In this document: positions 10,154 to 22,175 of the stretch, one piece after another | Layout of the letters: each line of letters starts with the position of its first letter | How positions within the stretch are numbered: the stretch's first letter is position 1 | DNA from: Phallus indusiatus | Lineage: Eukaryota; Basidiomycota; Agaricomycetes; Phallales; Phallaceae | Length of the DNA: 64,000 nucleotides | Direction: 5' to 3' | Assembly: GCA_027605045.1 (NCBI GenBank) | Contig: JAQFWX010000003.1 | Coordinates: 1,302,001 to 1,366,000, forward strand | Notes under the pieces: model-generated | Seen by the model: only the letters and a program-made list of their open reading frames with translations | Databases searched by the model: none | What the model was told of the DNA's origin: nothing | Translations under genes and position numbers: made by a program

Positions 10154-12776
10154 ATGAGCTCGGGGTCGCCCTCATCGCCCTCCAACTACACCCCCAGTGA
10201 TATCCAATCTCATCTTTACCTCAGCTTCTTGCATGGGTACACCTCCGACGTGTCGTTGCACGTCAAGGCGAAGTCTTGGGAAGCCGTATATCATCTTCAT
10301 CGCGTGGTCCTCATTCAAGCCGTATGTGTTATATTGCCCTATGGTGCCTCACCGATCGTCTCCACTTTCAGAGTTATAACCCCACTTCTTGTTCTTCCTA
10401 GGGTTTTTTTCGATCATTGTTTACTGCGGGTTTCCTCGAATCTCAGGAGTTACGCGGCTCGACTCACTATGTAACTGACGACGTTTACGTTCATTTTGAT
10501 GATGTCAATATTACCAAAGCAGGTATATCCTCTGTCATTATCACAGTTGCACTGAAAATGATTTATTCATCTCTTAGCATTCGAGTATACTTATCCCTAT
10601 TCCCTGTTTTGTTGGTGAAAACTAACCGCTTCTAGGATATGCATTGCCCGCCTCTATGGAGGGGGTCCCAAATTATATGTTCCACCTATTCTGTTGGCCA
10701 CTGCAACCCATCCCTTAACCCCGGCTTTTCACGAGAATAGTATATCATTTACTTGCCCTGCTGATCACCATCCCGCAACACCTCATTTTCTCTTGTCTCT
10801 CCTGGCTACTTCAATTTACTTATCAGTCCCTTCCGTCACTTCCCAAGCTCTATCATTAATATTAAGCTCAATAGGCCCATATACCATTATTCGCTATCTT
10901 AATTTTGCTATCGGCAAAGGAATTGGTTCCGTAGATGGTGCTGATCTCGAATCAGCGGTTGGTTTGGAGCATGTAGGGAAGCCTGTTTTCTCAAGGCCCG
11001 AAACCCGATCATCTACACCGACGTCATTACCTTCAGACTCATTTTCAATGAGCTCTCAGAACGAATCTCATACCGGTACTATCCACATGATTGGCAATGA
11101 CCCTTCACTTTCAAATGGAAATGGCGATACGGTCACATGCGGCAATACGTTGAATAAACGTTTCGTGGAAATTTCACCCTTCAATTATGGAGGTATCGGG
11201 GATAAAGTTGGTGAATCTTGCGCCTGCTGGTTGTTGAGATGGGGTGTGAATATGCTTTCTTTCGAAGGCATAGATCACTCTTCAACTCATACCCTAGCCT
11301 CGTCCTCTTCGACACATGCCCAGGCCCAAGCCCAAGCCCAAGCTCTACAAATTAACTTTCCATCAATATGGACCAAATCCGGAATGTCATCTTCCTGGGC
11401 GTGTGCAGTCATTGCATCAGATGACTTCTTTGTCAAGGGTGAATGGGAACGCTATGAATTTGCGACAAGTGTCGTACAATTACGCTGCCGACAAAAGTCA
11501 GATTTCACCGAGGAAGAAGCGGACTGGACTAATTTATTTGCTAACGGTATTCGATATTGTCATTTAGTAAGACCTTCGAGCATGGTGAATACAGAACGTC
11601 AACTAATTCTATTTTCAGACCTTTGAGGAGCTTGTGCGCATTATGCAAGATATTTGCCCTTTTACAGGGAAACCCTACGTCCCTACAGAGGTCATCCATT
11701 CAGCGCACTGGATGCAGGCTATTTTACGCCACCGTATATTAGCACGTCCCTCCAGTTTCGGAAGAGCTGCTAGTCCTACCCCACCACCACAAAGCAAAGA
11801 TTTAGGGATCACGTTGACAAGCTCAGAAATAGCCGAAAACCACTCATCTGTCATAACCGGTTTTAAGCCACCTGTGGTTCTATACCCAGTACCTAGTGAT
11901 TCATCTCAGCGAATAGGCGACGTCGACAACGCGTTTTCTTCCAGCGATGCGTCTATCGACCAGCTCCTCGGAAATGCTTCACCACAATCTCATGCCTCAC
12001 ATCCCCTACCGTCTCAATCCAACTTTTTCGGCATTCTTTCCCCTCGCCAAACTATATCATCCGTATCCGATCCCAGTGGTAAAACCCGATGGTCACCCTT
12101 TCCTCCATTCCGTTTTAGCGTTGAATTCTGGGGTATCGAGGACCTTCCCGAAAAGTCTCGTATACACTCCCATACTATATGGTATGCTGGCTCTCTTTTC
12201 AATGTTTACGTTCAAGTCGTAAAGAAGAAAGGTACTCAGCTTGGCATATATCTCCAACGACAGTCTACTATTGATCCGCTTCCTCGGCCGTCTACTCCGG
12301 CGGTCTTCAGGAGAGAAAGAGCCATAACTGTAACTGGCTATAGTAACCACATTGAACAACCAGTCTCCAGAACTATCAATCCAATGCCTTCTTTAAACTC
12401 AATAATCAGTGAAAGAGCCGTTCCAGGATCTCCTCGTCTTTCGCCCCAGCCCGAGTCACCAAGCCACAACCATTTTCAAATATCCCCTCCACCCAGTCGT
12501 GGTGGAGTGTCCACTCCTACTACCCCGGTGCCAATTCAACCTTATCGTGATCCTCGAGTTATCATCTCCGCCCATTTCACAATATCATGTACTACAAAGA
12601 CCGGTTCATCGTTGACTCGTTTCACGAGTTCTCCGGATCAGTTTTCGGTCAGTCAAAGCTGGGGCTGGAAGAGCAGCTCTTTACGATCAGATGACGGTGA
12701 TGCAGATCCTATGAAGAACCCTAGATTGTCTTTGGAATCTAGCTTACGCGCTACCGTGGTTCTTGGGCTTGTCTAA
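10154..12776 (+). CDS. BTB/POZ domain protein, germ-cell-less-like
   Basis: A protein of about 770 residues with an N-terminal BTB domain, probably a scaffold or cullin-3 adaptor. The BTB part reads SFLHGYTSDVSLHVKAKSW, then HLHRVVLIQA, FFRSLFTAGFLESQE and ARLYGGGPKLYVPP. The middle contains a BACK-like helical segment and Ser/Thr-rich linkers. The C-terminal half has PFRFSVEFWGIEDLP and FNVYVQVVKKKGTQLGIYLQRQ, blocks shared by fungal BTB proteins related to Germ cell-less. The start at 10154 (MSSGSPSSP) is chosen because residues before it look non-coding. An exon of only 7 nt (10578-10584) is needed to join NITKA to EICIARLYG. A 52-nt intron ends just before TFEELVRIMQDI. No enzymatic role is implied. 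Confidence 0.82.
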
Positions 12777-12934
12777 CGGAATATGAATCTCCTATATTAT
12801 GACTATTTAGCACATTATGCTTAATATTTATTCTTTCATGTTGCATACAAATGATGACTAATAGTGTAAAAACCATATTAATTGCTACAAGGATATTGCG
12901 GAAGGGGTATTAAATTGTGGGAAGATAATGGGTA
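12777..12934. terminator. Shared 3' region of convergent genes
   Basis: AT-rich sequence between the BTB gene and the convergent UVRAG-like gene. It holds AATATTTATT and ATTAAAT-like elements that could serve polyadenylation on either strand. No exact poly(A) site can be fixed from sequence alone. Confidence 0.3.
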
Positions 12935-15900
12935 TCATGCAACCTCTGAAAGAGAGGGTGAGGGTGACGTTGCTTCACTATTTGAAGTCGATTTCTCGAG
13001 TGGATTTCTGTTTGTGGCTGCCACATTAACCTGAGGTGCCTCGCCTCCAGATGATAAGTCTTTGGATTCATCGTCTGTGGTTACGCGAATTTGAAGTGTT
13101 AAATCAGCCGCGGGGGGAGTACCATCATCCTCAGATGGCGGGGTGTCTTCGGATTGTTCTGGGGATTCGTCTACAGGTTTAACTTTTGGACGCCCTAGAC
13201 TTGAAGGATAGCGCGAGCGGAGTAATGAAGTAAAAGGATAAAAGAAAGGCGCGGCTTTCTTCAGCGACTGCTGAGCTGGGCTCGTAGGAGACGTTGTCGA
13301 CACTGGAGAGTTAGTCTCTGGCACCCCAGGAGATGGCTTGTGTTCGGGGCTAACAAAATATTTTCAAAAAGAATGTATTTTCAGAAATAATGAAAAACTT
13401 ACATTGGTTTTTCGACCTCGTCTGCTGTCGTCAAGGTCAGTATTAAGTTTTTAAGATTTGGCAACGTATGCCGGATATCCAAGGCGCGAAGATTTCGTTC
13501 CGACATGCACTAACATTTTGGTCAGAATATTTCACAATGACAAGGGAAACATGAGACGTGTGCGAACCATTTCTATATTCTTATTTAACAAGAAAACACC
13601 ATATTCAAATCGATACGTTTCAACCCCTTTGGAGTACAGAGGAAAGCTTAACCCAAATTAGAACAAGGTTAAATCCAACATTGAATATCAATCTCACATT
13701 CTTGGCCCAGCCATGGCAGAAATTGGGTCTTTGATGACACTACGACTTCCATAGCAAGTCACCGGATAAACCAATCGCTGACCCAGATATGCAGAAATCA
13801 ATTGGGTGACTTGTGCAACATGACCCAATGCAGTTGACACAGATTCCTCTGACACAGTGGGGAAAGCGGACATTGATATAGGCGGAGCGGGTTCATTGGG
13901 AGATGTGGGGACCGGGAGAGGAGAGTCGAGAATTGAAAAAAGGAGATCCTGAGGTGATACAGGCTCGATTGGGAAAATGAAATTAACAAGCTGAACGAGT
14001 GAAGTACGAAGAGCAGGTATCTGGGAAACCAGATTTGAATGGCGTTCCCTGTACCGAAAATTAGTGCTTTAGTTCTCGTCATTAAAGTGTCATTTCCATC
14101 TTACTGCTCTGCCGCAAGGGTTCTACCTATATTGGAATATTCTTCCATATTTTGGCGATACATGTCTTTGGCAGAAGCAAGGTTTTCTCGGCGTCGTCGT
14201 AGCATCTTCCTCTTTTCTTCCAACTTCAACGAGTCTAGTACAAAGTTTCATCACCGCTTGTTTTCTCAAACAACAGCGAAGACGGACCTCTTTCGACGCT
14301 TTCCCTAACCTTTTCTCGTTCGTCATGCAGTGTGTGTGTCCAATTTTCCAACTCTGAGATTTCACGAAGCTGCGACTCAATTAGTCACAAACGTGCATAC
14401 AAAGAACTGATACAAACGGAAGGATCATGTCTATCACTTTCAATCAAAAGATTGCAATTTCGTATGGTATTCTCCAATAATTGCTGCGTGTCAGCTATTA
14501 CAGTTTGTAAGTTGATCAACCTACGAAGCTGATTACAAAAGCAGAAAGAGAAAAAACACGTGGAAAACCATACTTTACTAAATCTTGATAGGTTGCACTT
14601 TTCTTCATCCGCGTTTCTCGCATACTCCGGGCAATTAAATCTCGCGCTTGAAGGCTTCCTTCTTTGATAAGTAATCTGTCTGACTGGGAATCCGGGTGAT
14701 CGATTGAAGAACTTTGCAATTGCGATACGGCAGTAGGGTGATGATCGGCGGATTTAGGCAATACACGAAAGGTATCTCCAGATGCAAGCGTAATAAGAAG
14801 GGTGTTAGACGGTAATGTGTGCCCAGAGCTCTGATTAACGCTTCATTAAACGCTCATGTCCAACGAAATAAAAGGGGAAAAGAAAAAAACGTACGTCTGG
14901 ATTGAAAGGTGTGAGCGCATCAAAGTCTACAGTCCACTCATCCAAAATTTGCCAAGTGAAAGTTTTTCCTAGAACGGATTGGGTGACAACATCCTTTCCC
15001 CTATCTTTCAAGTCCGTGTCCGACTTGTCAGTACGTCCCCAAATTGCAACTTGAAACTTGGACGCTGTGATGTCGGCCCAATTTGCAAACTCTCTTTCAG
15101 GATCAAGATGCGCAAACGTAGGATTTGTCGAAGGCTGATGAATAGAAGAAATATAAAAAGGCGTCTGGAACGACGGCGAGGGTGAATCATGTCTAATATC
15201 CGGCCCACGAGAACTAGGTCTAGATGGAACCGTTTTAGATGAAGAAGAGGTGTGTTGTTTAGCCTTTGGAGACTCAGGAGGGGGCGTTGGAGGTGAGGTG
15301 AATCCAGCCTTGGAGGTTGATGCGCGGTCTCCAGTCCTGATTCGCGGTGTAGGAGTTGGACTGGTCGGTGTTCGAGGGACGGAGGAAGCCGACTTATGAG
15401 AAACTACTGAAGAAGCCGAAGGGCCTTTACGATGATCCGCTTTACTCGTTGACGAAACTTTCTTGTTGGGTACTTCTTTCAATTTCTTGGTAGGAGACAT
15501 AGTGGTATTGACGGACGATGTAGCCGAGGATGTCGATGCAAGTGGTGTTGTAGAAGAGATTTTGGATGAAAGTGTGTCTTCAGCAGAGGGAAGTGAAGTT
15601 AGGGTTATGAATGTCTCGATCAGTCTAGAGGATATGATCTTCTCAAGGTGTTTCTGCGAATGTATAACAAATAAAGGCGACGGCGTTTGTGAATCCAAGG
15701 CATGCGATGCATCGTCTTCTGTGAATGAGACCACATGTCTTGAGGCAATAAACGAAGAGTGATGGTTAGAGGACAGACGACGAGAAGCGGAAGGAGAGCC
15801 AGATACTGTTCGTAAACTGCTCTTAGATCCAGACCTCCTTCGTTGCGTACTGCTACTTCTTGTCAGCGGTGTGCTCTCGTCCTCCTCCGCTTCGGGGTTA

Positions 15901-16203
15901 TACGAAAGCATTAATGAGCTGGACGATATTCTCCGTTTGCGCCGAATAGTCCCCAAGTCAATGTCATCTGCTGAATGAGGTACCAAGACTGAATTCCGAG
16001 AGGGTAGTGTGAGGGTCTGAGCTATAGCATCTCTAGCAGGGAAAGGTGTTAAATTCCGGATTTGAATGGATTTGATATGTCGAATTCGATGCTGGAAAAG
16101 TTGTTCTTCGTTAGAATAGAATTCTCTCTGGAAATGACATACCGAGGTTAACATTCACCTGGGGATGTGGGAGATGATGATCTGGAACGATGGTGGTAGG
16201 CAT
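12935..16203 (-). CDS. UVRAG/Vps38-type subunit of the PI3-kinase complex II
   Basis: A regulatory subunit that in other fungi joins Vps34, Vps15 and Vps30/Beclin for endosomal sorting and autophagy. Exon 1 (MPTTIVPDHHLPHPQ) is joined through an 82-nt intron with branch CTAAC to HRIRHIKSIQIRNLTPF, a family N-terminal signature. The C2-like region includes SKFQVAIWG and ILDEWTVDFDALTPFNP, after a long Ser/Thr/Pro-rich insert. A coiled-coil segment follows (RDLIARSMRETRMKKSATYQDL). The conserved C-terminal domain appears as LVNFIFPIEPVS, LGHVAQVTQLISAYLGQRL, YPVTCYGSRSVIKDPIS, FPLYSKGVETYRFEYGVFLL and LRALDIRHTLPNLKNLILTL. It ends in an acidic/Ser-rich tail. The YPxxYxGSRSxIxD block makes UVRAG/Vps38 better than Atg14. 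Internal exon edges are approximate. Confidence 0.88.
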
Positions 16204-16427
16204 TTACGCCGAAAGGGATATCGGAGCAAATGAACGACTCTGTCAATGATTATGATGCTGTAGGGTGGGGGAGCAATAGAGTCGCGTATCATGCGCAGGT
16301 TTTACCGTTACAGCTTGGTTCTTCGGCGAACGCCGAAGTACTTGCAATTACATAATACATAATACACTATGCGCTGATAGTGGGTAACAAATATGTACAA
16401 GGTAAATCAGAATAATCCTCCTCTTCC

Positions 16428-18612
16428 TCAACAACATCTAACCCTCAATGGACATTGCGAACCATCTTTAAAACGATTCTGGATGAAAGGTCTTGTAAAG
16501 ACACTATATGAGAAATTTGTCAGGTAGAGGGAAATTTGCAAAAGATAAGCCGCTAACACATAGACCTTCATGATATCCACAGTCTTCTCGAAAGTGAACG
16601 ATGTCAAAAGAATGTAGAGGATGACTTTTATCCTGAGTGCGGAAGAATATTAGAAAAAAGCAATTATTCCCAACTATGGGAGAGGACATACTCCATAAGA
16701 GCGAACGGCATAGCGATACACGCCTACAGAATTAGAAATGTCCGTAAATAATTCGAACAAGGACTTACTCTGGGTCCTGAAGAAAAGCTCATGTTATTTG
16801 GGTATAGTCCAGGCTGTTGCTTCATTTTCTTGGTAATGTTCAACCAGCGATCGGGGCTATGAAGAATGACTCAGTGCAAGGAATGTGTACTCAAGAAGTC
16901 ATCAACGTACTTGAATGAGAGCGCATCTTCACCCCAAACGGTTTGATTCAAATTGAACGATTCAAATGGAACATGTACAACCTGCCCCTTCTTTATCCAG
17001 AGACCACTCTGCTTGGTCCCGTCTCTAAGTACCGCAGGCTCCGAGAAAGGAATATAGTCATCTCTAGTGGCCACTCGAAGAGAGGAATGAATCGGCGGGA
17101 CTAGTCGTAGTGACTCCCGGATAACGTTGTCTAAATAAGGCAAGGAGTCGATGGTCTTGAAAATTTCCGTATATGGTAGGTCAAGCGTTGATAAATCTTC
17201 AGCCACCAGCATATCCTTGATGTCGTTGCTCATCTGACATGAACCGCGAATTTCGCATCGGAGTCGGTTTTGCACATCGGGGTACTCGCTTAGCAACTGC
17301 AGTGTCCATGTTAGAGCTAACGAGGACGTATCGGAACCAGCAAATAGAAATGTCGAAATCTGGTTAAAAAGGTCTTCGTTAGATATTCGTTGATCCGGGG
17401 GGATCTCGTTAGACATATTTGATTTAACTGGCAAGCATCAACGGAGAACAAACCGTAAAGCAAAGGCAAAAAACCTACGTAATAACGTTAGCAAGTCTTT
17501 TCCTGGATCCTTTCCTTTTTCGAGTGCATCTTTCTTCCGTCGGATGACTTCTTTCCCTACTGTGCGTATGACACGCTGGCTATTCTCGACAGTCCTATTC
17601 GTTTTACTGGGCTATAAAAAAACTCTCAGCAAAATCAGGACAAAACATAAAAAAGAACATATACTTGCCCAAAATTTGTTAAACAGGGGGAAATATACTC
17701 CAAGAAACAGTTCCCATTCAGGAGTTTTGGTGAAGACAGAAGCAAACATATCGCGAAAGGCCAGGTAAACTTCGTTCGTCTCAGTTTGGATTGCGTTAAA
17801 GGCATAATCAAAACCTAATATTTACTTGAATGGGGATGAGGACATAGGGAATTACACAAAACATGGCTAACCAGTTTCTCCAATGATATCGATAGTAAGT
17901 CGGTTTAACCAATGACAAACGTCAATCTCATGGCCCTCTGGATGATCGACAGCAAATTTCCTCCATAAATCTCTAAGCTAAGGGAGGACGGCGTTTGTGT
18001 TTGGGTATCAGACATAGAAAGTGACAAGTTACCTCCAACCCTTTTTTGAAAAAAATGGGCAGAAATTCACGCAAACTCTGAGGAGAAAAGGCAGGATTGG
18101 AAACTTTTCTCTAAAGGAACAAAAAAATCAAAACTGAATAAATTCAAACTGGGAAAATTATCTTACAAGTCGTTTGTGGATTATTCCTTCGGAGCCCAAG
18201 AGTCCTTCTCCTATGAGACGGGTGATTATACGGCGAGACTGCCATGGTTTCTCGTATATCCAAGGACGATTCAAAACATGACTCATCGCGATAGGATCGA
18301 CACTTAACAACCGTTCATCTTGCTTTGTAAAACATTGAGTATCTCAGGCGCGATGATCGAGTCTCGGAATGCACTTACACAACCTACTCCGTTGATACGA
18401 AAACTGGGGCCATAGTGTTCGATAAAGAGGTTGACCAGCTTGCCAGAAATAGAAGGGTCTAAAACAAATTTTAGATGAGATGAAAACGGCGTCCGAACTC
18501 GAGGTCCTCGTAGTCTGTGGAGCTGGGAGAATGCGGGGAGCAGAAAGACATACAGCACGAAGGAGAATATACTACATATGAACAGGACGAGAGAGGAGGG
18601 AAACGGGGACAT
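16428..18612 (-). CDS. Cytochrome P450 monooxygenase
   Basis: A microsomal haem-thiolate monooxygenase of unknown substrate. It starts with an N-terminal membrane anchor (SSLVLFICSIFSFVLYVFLL). The I-helix has the oxygen-binding FLFAGSDTSS, the K-helix has ESLRLVPPIHSSLRVA (ExxR), and the haem loop reads FSSGPRACIA after an intron. The final exons give EKTVDIM and VFTRPFIQNRFKDGSQCPL before the stop. The Cys ligand is present; the position two after it is Ala instead of the usual Gly, a known natural variant. Many short introns. The ATG at 18612 is chosen because it directly precedes the anchor; the open frame continues upstream without gain. Family assignment beyond P450 is not attempted. 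Its neighbours (YHM2, UVRAG) do not suggest a pathway. Confidence 0.9.
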
Positions 18613-19251
18613 TAGCACAGACAAAGGGATAATGTATTCTCGCCGCCATGCTATATACAGCCTCGCTTCCCTTATTGATAAGTAAGTCTTCCTTTTCAAT
18701 GGACGTTGCTACCAGCTCCACGACGCAGGATGTAACTCCGATCCGCCACATACAGCAGACGCTTCGGGCACTCTTAGCACTTTTCGGCAGTGGTGCATCA
18801 GATATTACATGTACACACTTTGAGAATTGGCTTTTCTCTCACACTTGGAGAAACATCTTTCGGCTCATCTGTCTTTAAGTTAATGGAGCTCGGATTCCGG
18901 GATAAGACGGCGTCACCACATCGAAGAAGACATTGTCAATTCTTCACAAAACGGCTTTCATTGCCTTTCTGTCTCACGTGTATCTCGGTAACCCTACGCA
19001 CACCCGGCTTTTTATAATGCAGTCTCTGTAGTTGTAGTCCAAGTTATTACAAGGCTAGTATAGTCGCAGAGTAAATTGAGCAATTGAGCCCATAAGCGCC
19101 GTCGCCAGTGTCGCGCGATATTAGCCGCGTGTGCTGCTACCCCAAAACCAAAAAAAATAAATACTGTCGTATCAGTTTTATTCTGCAAAAAAAACAGCTC
19201 TCTTTCCCTCCTTTCTTTATACCCTTGAAGACCCACTACCTGTAGTTTATA
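18613..19251. other. Divergent promoter region, P450/YHM2
   Basis: About 640 bases between divergent genes. An A-rich stretch (CCAAAACCAAAAAAAATAAATA) lies near 19141-19162, followed by a CT-rich leader (19199-19226) just upstream of the YHM2 start, common at strongly expressed fungal genes. No further coding sequence is supported. Confidence 0.4.
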
Positions 19252-20768
19252 ATGGCACCCATGGCGAGAGAACCTGGCCAAAAAGGCATAAATTGGTCAA
19301 ACATAGCAGTTGGTGCGTTCTTCCGGCATTCCTTCAAAAGCAAAAGCTCGGACAGAGCTTATTCAATTCCTTAGGGGCGATAATGAACATGGTATATTTC
19401 TTTTTAGCTGGTAGCTATCCGAAAAGCTAGTCCCGTTAATACATTTTTATTCCGTCCCTTTCCGTTTGTAGTTTGTGAGTGGTTCAGCCATTAGTAGAAC
19501 GAAAGTCTGACGATCACTACTCAGGAGGCACGTTAATGGCTTTTTTACCGGTTTTCAAGGATTATCTTTCCTTATATATAATATCGCACCTTATAGGTAA
19601 CGACTCTAGGCCAACCACTAGAGGTTATCAAAACCCAGATGGCCGCCAACCGATCGCAGAGTATGGTACAAGCTTTTAATACTATATGGAGTCGAGGTGG
19701 TGTAGCAGGATTCTATCAAGGCCTTATTCCATGGGTGCATTTACGCTCTAACGTATTTTCTTTTTTCCTGTATTTCTTACATTCGTTCCTAGGCTTGGAT
19801 TGAAGCCTCGACCAAGGGTGCCGTTTTACTTTTCACCGCATCAGAGGTCGAATCTGCGACAGTGAAGATGGGAGTTAGTCCAGGTTTAGCTGGTCTTCTT
19901 GGTGGAATGACCGGAGGTATCGCACAAGCATATGCAACTATGGGTAAGCCAGTTTTTTTTTGGTAATCTGCTGCTTTTATTTGAACGCATCAAACCTGTA
20001 TAGGTTTTTGTACAACTATGAAAACTGCGGAAATAACACGTCATAAGCAAGCAGCTTCCGGCATCAAGCCACCATCGACATGGGCTCTCTTTGGTGAAAT
20101 ATACCGTAAGGAGGGCATCAAAGGTATCAACAAAGGGGTACATGCCGTTGCTGTTCGTCAATGTACAAACTGGGGTTCTAGGTGAGCGCATTATCCCTCT
20201 AATGTAGAAAAATCCTTCATCAATCTGTCCATTTAGAATGGGTTTCGCGCGTCTTGCCGAAGACGTGATTCGCTCTGCTCGAGGTAAAAAGCCAGGAGAA
20301 TCCATTAGTGCAACGGACAAGATAGTCAGCTCTACCATTGGTCAGCCTATCTTCATTACATTCTGTCTCGACTCCGTAAATTTCTGACTTAGATTAGGTG
20401 GCGCTTTGGCGACATGGAATCAACCTATTGAGGTTGTCCGTGTTGAGGTATGTGAACTCTAAACACCAAGGCAAAAATGATGACTATACGAGTAAAATTA
20501 TCCAGATGCAATCTATGTTAAAGCAGACTGCCGATAACCCAAACCGACCTGCCAAGCTCACCGTGCTTAATACCCTTGGTTACATATATAAAGAAAATGG
20601 AATTAGAGGATTATATCGTGGTGTTACGCCACGTATTGGTCTAGGCATATGGCAAACCGTCTGTATGGTCTCATTCGCTGATTATGTTAAAGTTTGGTAT
20701 GTTGTCTCCTTTCTCGTGCTGTTGAGGTTCTCATTCTGAATCGGTCTAACAGGGTTAAACGATCGTAA
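19252..20768 (+). CDS. YHM2: Mitochondrial citrate/oxoglutarate carrier YHM2
   Basis: An SLC25 carrier exporting citrate for oxoglutarate and also reported to bind mitochondrial DNA in yeast. It starts [20 protein letters not shown]. It continues through [146 protein letters not shown] and KVWVKRS, all in YHM2 order. [12 protein letters not shown] and [14 protein letters not shown] are distinctive for this carrier. Introns are short; the last ends in CTAACAG just before GTTAAACGATCG. The reading frame is intact throughout. The function is assigned from the family with high confidence. Confidence 0.95.
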
Positions 20769-21166
20769 TTGCTGATATAAAAGTAGAGCAAGAATAATTA
20801 TTTAATAGAGTTTGGACTAGGATTTTTTCCCTTTGTGCATACTTTCTTTTTGGAATGAAAATCTAAATTTCTGTTCGAGATTTGAACAACTAATAACCGA
20901 CGTTTTGTTTACACGGTGAGGATGGCGATTGCTCCACGTTATCCATTCCACTATACTGAATACAGCATACAATAAATCCTGGTCATCCTTATTGACACTT
21001 GCATTTGTGCATTATATGGTTAGACTGCAAAAATCTGGTGGTTGCGTTGGAGGTTATATATAGAAAGAATCCGGTGGGTCGGCACTCTGTCACTGTGACT
21101 GACTCGCACCTGCAGTCAAACGCATGATACAATATCCTCCCTCTTTCTTCCTTCCTTACATAAACT
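20769..21166. other. Intergenic region YHM2 to Mpv17-like gene
   Basis: About 400 bases between two plus-strand genes. The left side is AT-rich and holds AATAATTATTTAATAG (20794-20809), a plausible 3' end signal for YHM2. TATATATAG at 21055-21063 lies about 110 bases before the next start and may be a TATA element. Nothing else recognised. Confidence 0.35.
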
Positions 21167-22069
21167 ATGTCTAAAAACACGCTTTTGGAGCGATACACCG
21201 CTGAACTCAATGCCAATCCTTTAAGAACAAAAGCCTTAACGGCAGGTTAGTGACTTGGGGTTTGCTGATCGAATTCGACTGAACCTTCTATCCAAAAGGT
21301 GTCTTGTCTTTTGTACAAGAAATACTGGCATCTCACTTGGCTGGCGTGCCCGTGTCCGTGTCCAAGTCAGCAGATTCAGTTTCCAAGGCACTCGCACACG
21401 CCAAAATTACCTCTCGAGCAGTTCAAATGGCAGCCTATGGCTTTCTCGTATCGGCCCCTCTTTCACACGTGATCGTCGGTCGCATTCAACGCAATTTTGC
21501 CGGTCGCAGAATTCAGCTTCTTCTCGCGAGCAACTTAATTGCTGCTCCCATTCAAACAGTTGGTAAGCGAAATATTGGGGGGAGGGTTCTTTCTTCATTA
21601 TCCCTTAAATATGATTGCCTATATCAGTTTATCTCGCGTGTATGGCGATTATGAGTGGAGCGACATCTCTGCGTGAAGTGAAGTTGACGATCAAGGCTGG
21701 TTTCATGACCGTCATGAAGGTAAGATCCTCAAAACTGTACGAGTATTGGTCCCAACTTTACTTTACACTCTATTCAAGATCTCTTGGATGAGTTCCCCAC
21801 TTGCGACCCTCTTTGCTCAGAGATATCTCGCTCCTGAGGTCAGTCTTCTTCTTTCTTCCAAACCAGTTATAGATTTACCCCCTGTTCTTCCTAGCTCTGG
21901 GTTCCTTTCTTCAACCTAGTCCAGTTCTGTCTTGGGGTACGTCCTGTATAGCACCATCGGCACAAATACATTCACTAACGCATCCTTTCACCCCTAGACA
22001 TACTTTAACACCAAAGTGAAGAAGATGAGAATGATTGCCGAAGAGAAAAAGAAAGCGAGAGGCGAGTAA
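21167..22069 (+). CDS. Mpv17/PMP22 family membrane protein
   Basis: A small integral membrane protein of the Mpv17/PMP22/Sym1 family, found in peroxisomal or inner mitochondrial membranes. It starts MSKNTLLERYTAELNANPLR, the usual family opening (short helix, then xxYxxxLxxxPLxTKxxT). It then shows GVLSFVQEILASHLAG, RAVQMAAYGFLVSAPLSH, LLASNLIAAPIQT, KLTIKAGFMTVMKISWMSSP and PELWVPFFNLVQFCLGTYFN. The last is the diagnostic Mpv17 block (WVPFFNLxxFxxGTYxN), and a basic tail KKMRMIAEEKKKARGE follows. The basic C-terminus and overall pattern are closer to PMP22-like peroxisomal members than to Sym1. Six or so short introns. It ends about 100 bases from the convergent TRS85 gene. Confidence 0.87.
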
Positions 22070-22175
22070 GTTCCGTAATATATCTAGTGTCACTTTGTCG
22101 CTTTTCAGAGCTATATCCTGCTGTTTTTTATTATTGATTTCATTATTCGAATATATATATATGCTTGTGTGTTTG

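Noticed and set aside
15463..15762. 99-codon plus-strand open frame
   Set aside because: Mirror of the Ser/Thr-rich insert of the UVRAG-like gene; low-complexity coding often leaves the other strand open.
19886..20338. 150-codon minus-strand open frame
   Set aside because: It lies wholly antisense to the exons and introns of YHM2, which is conserved in the other strand.
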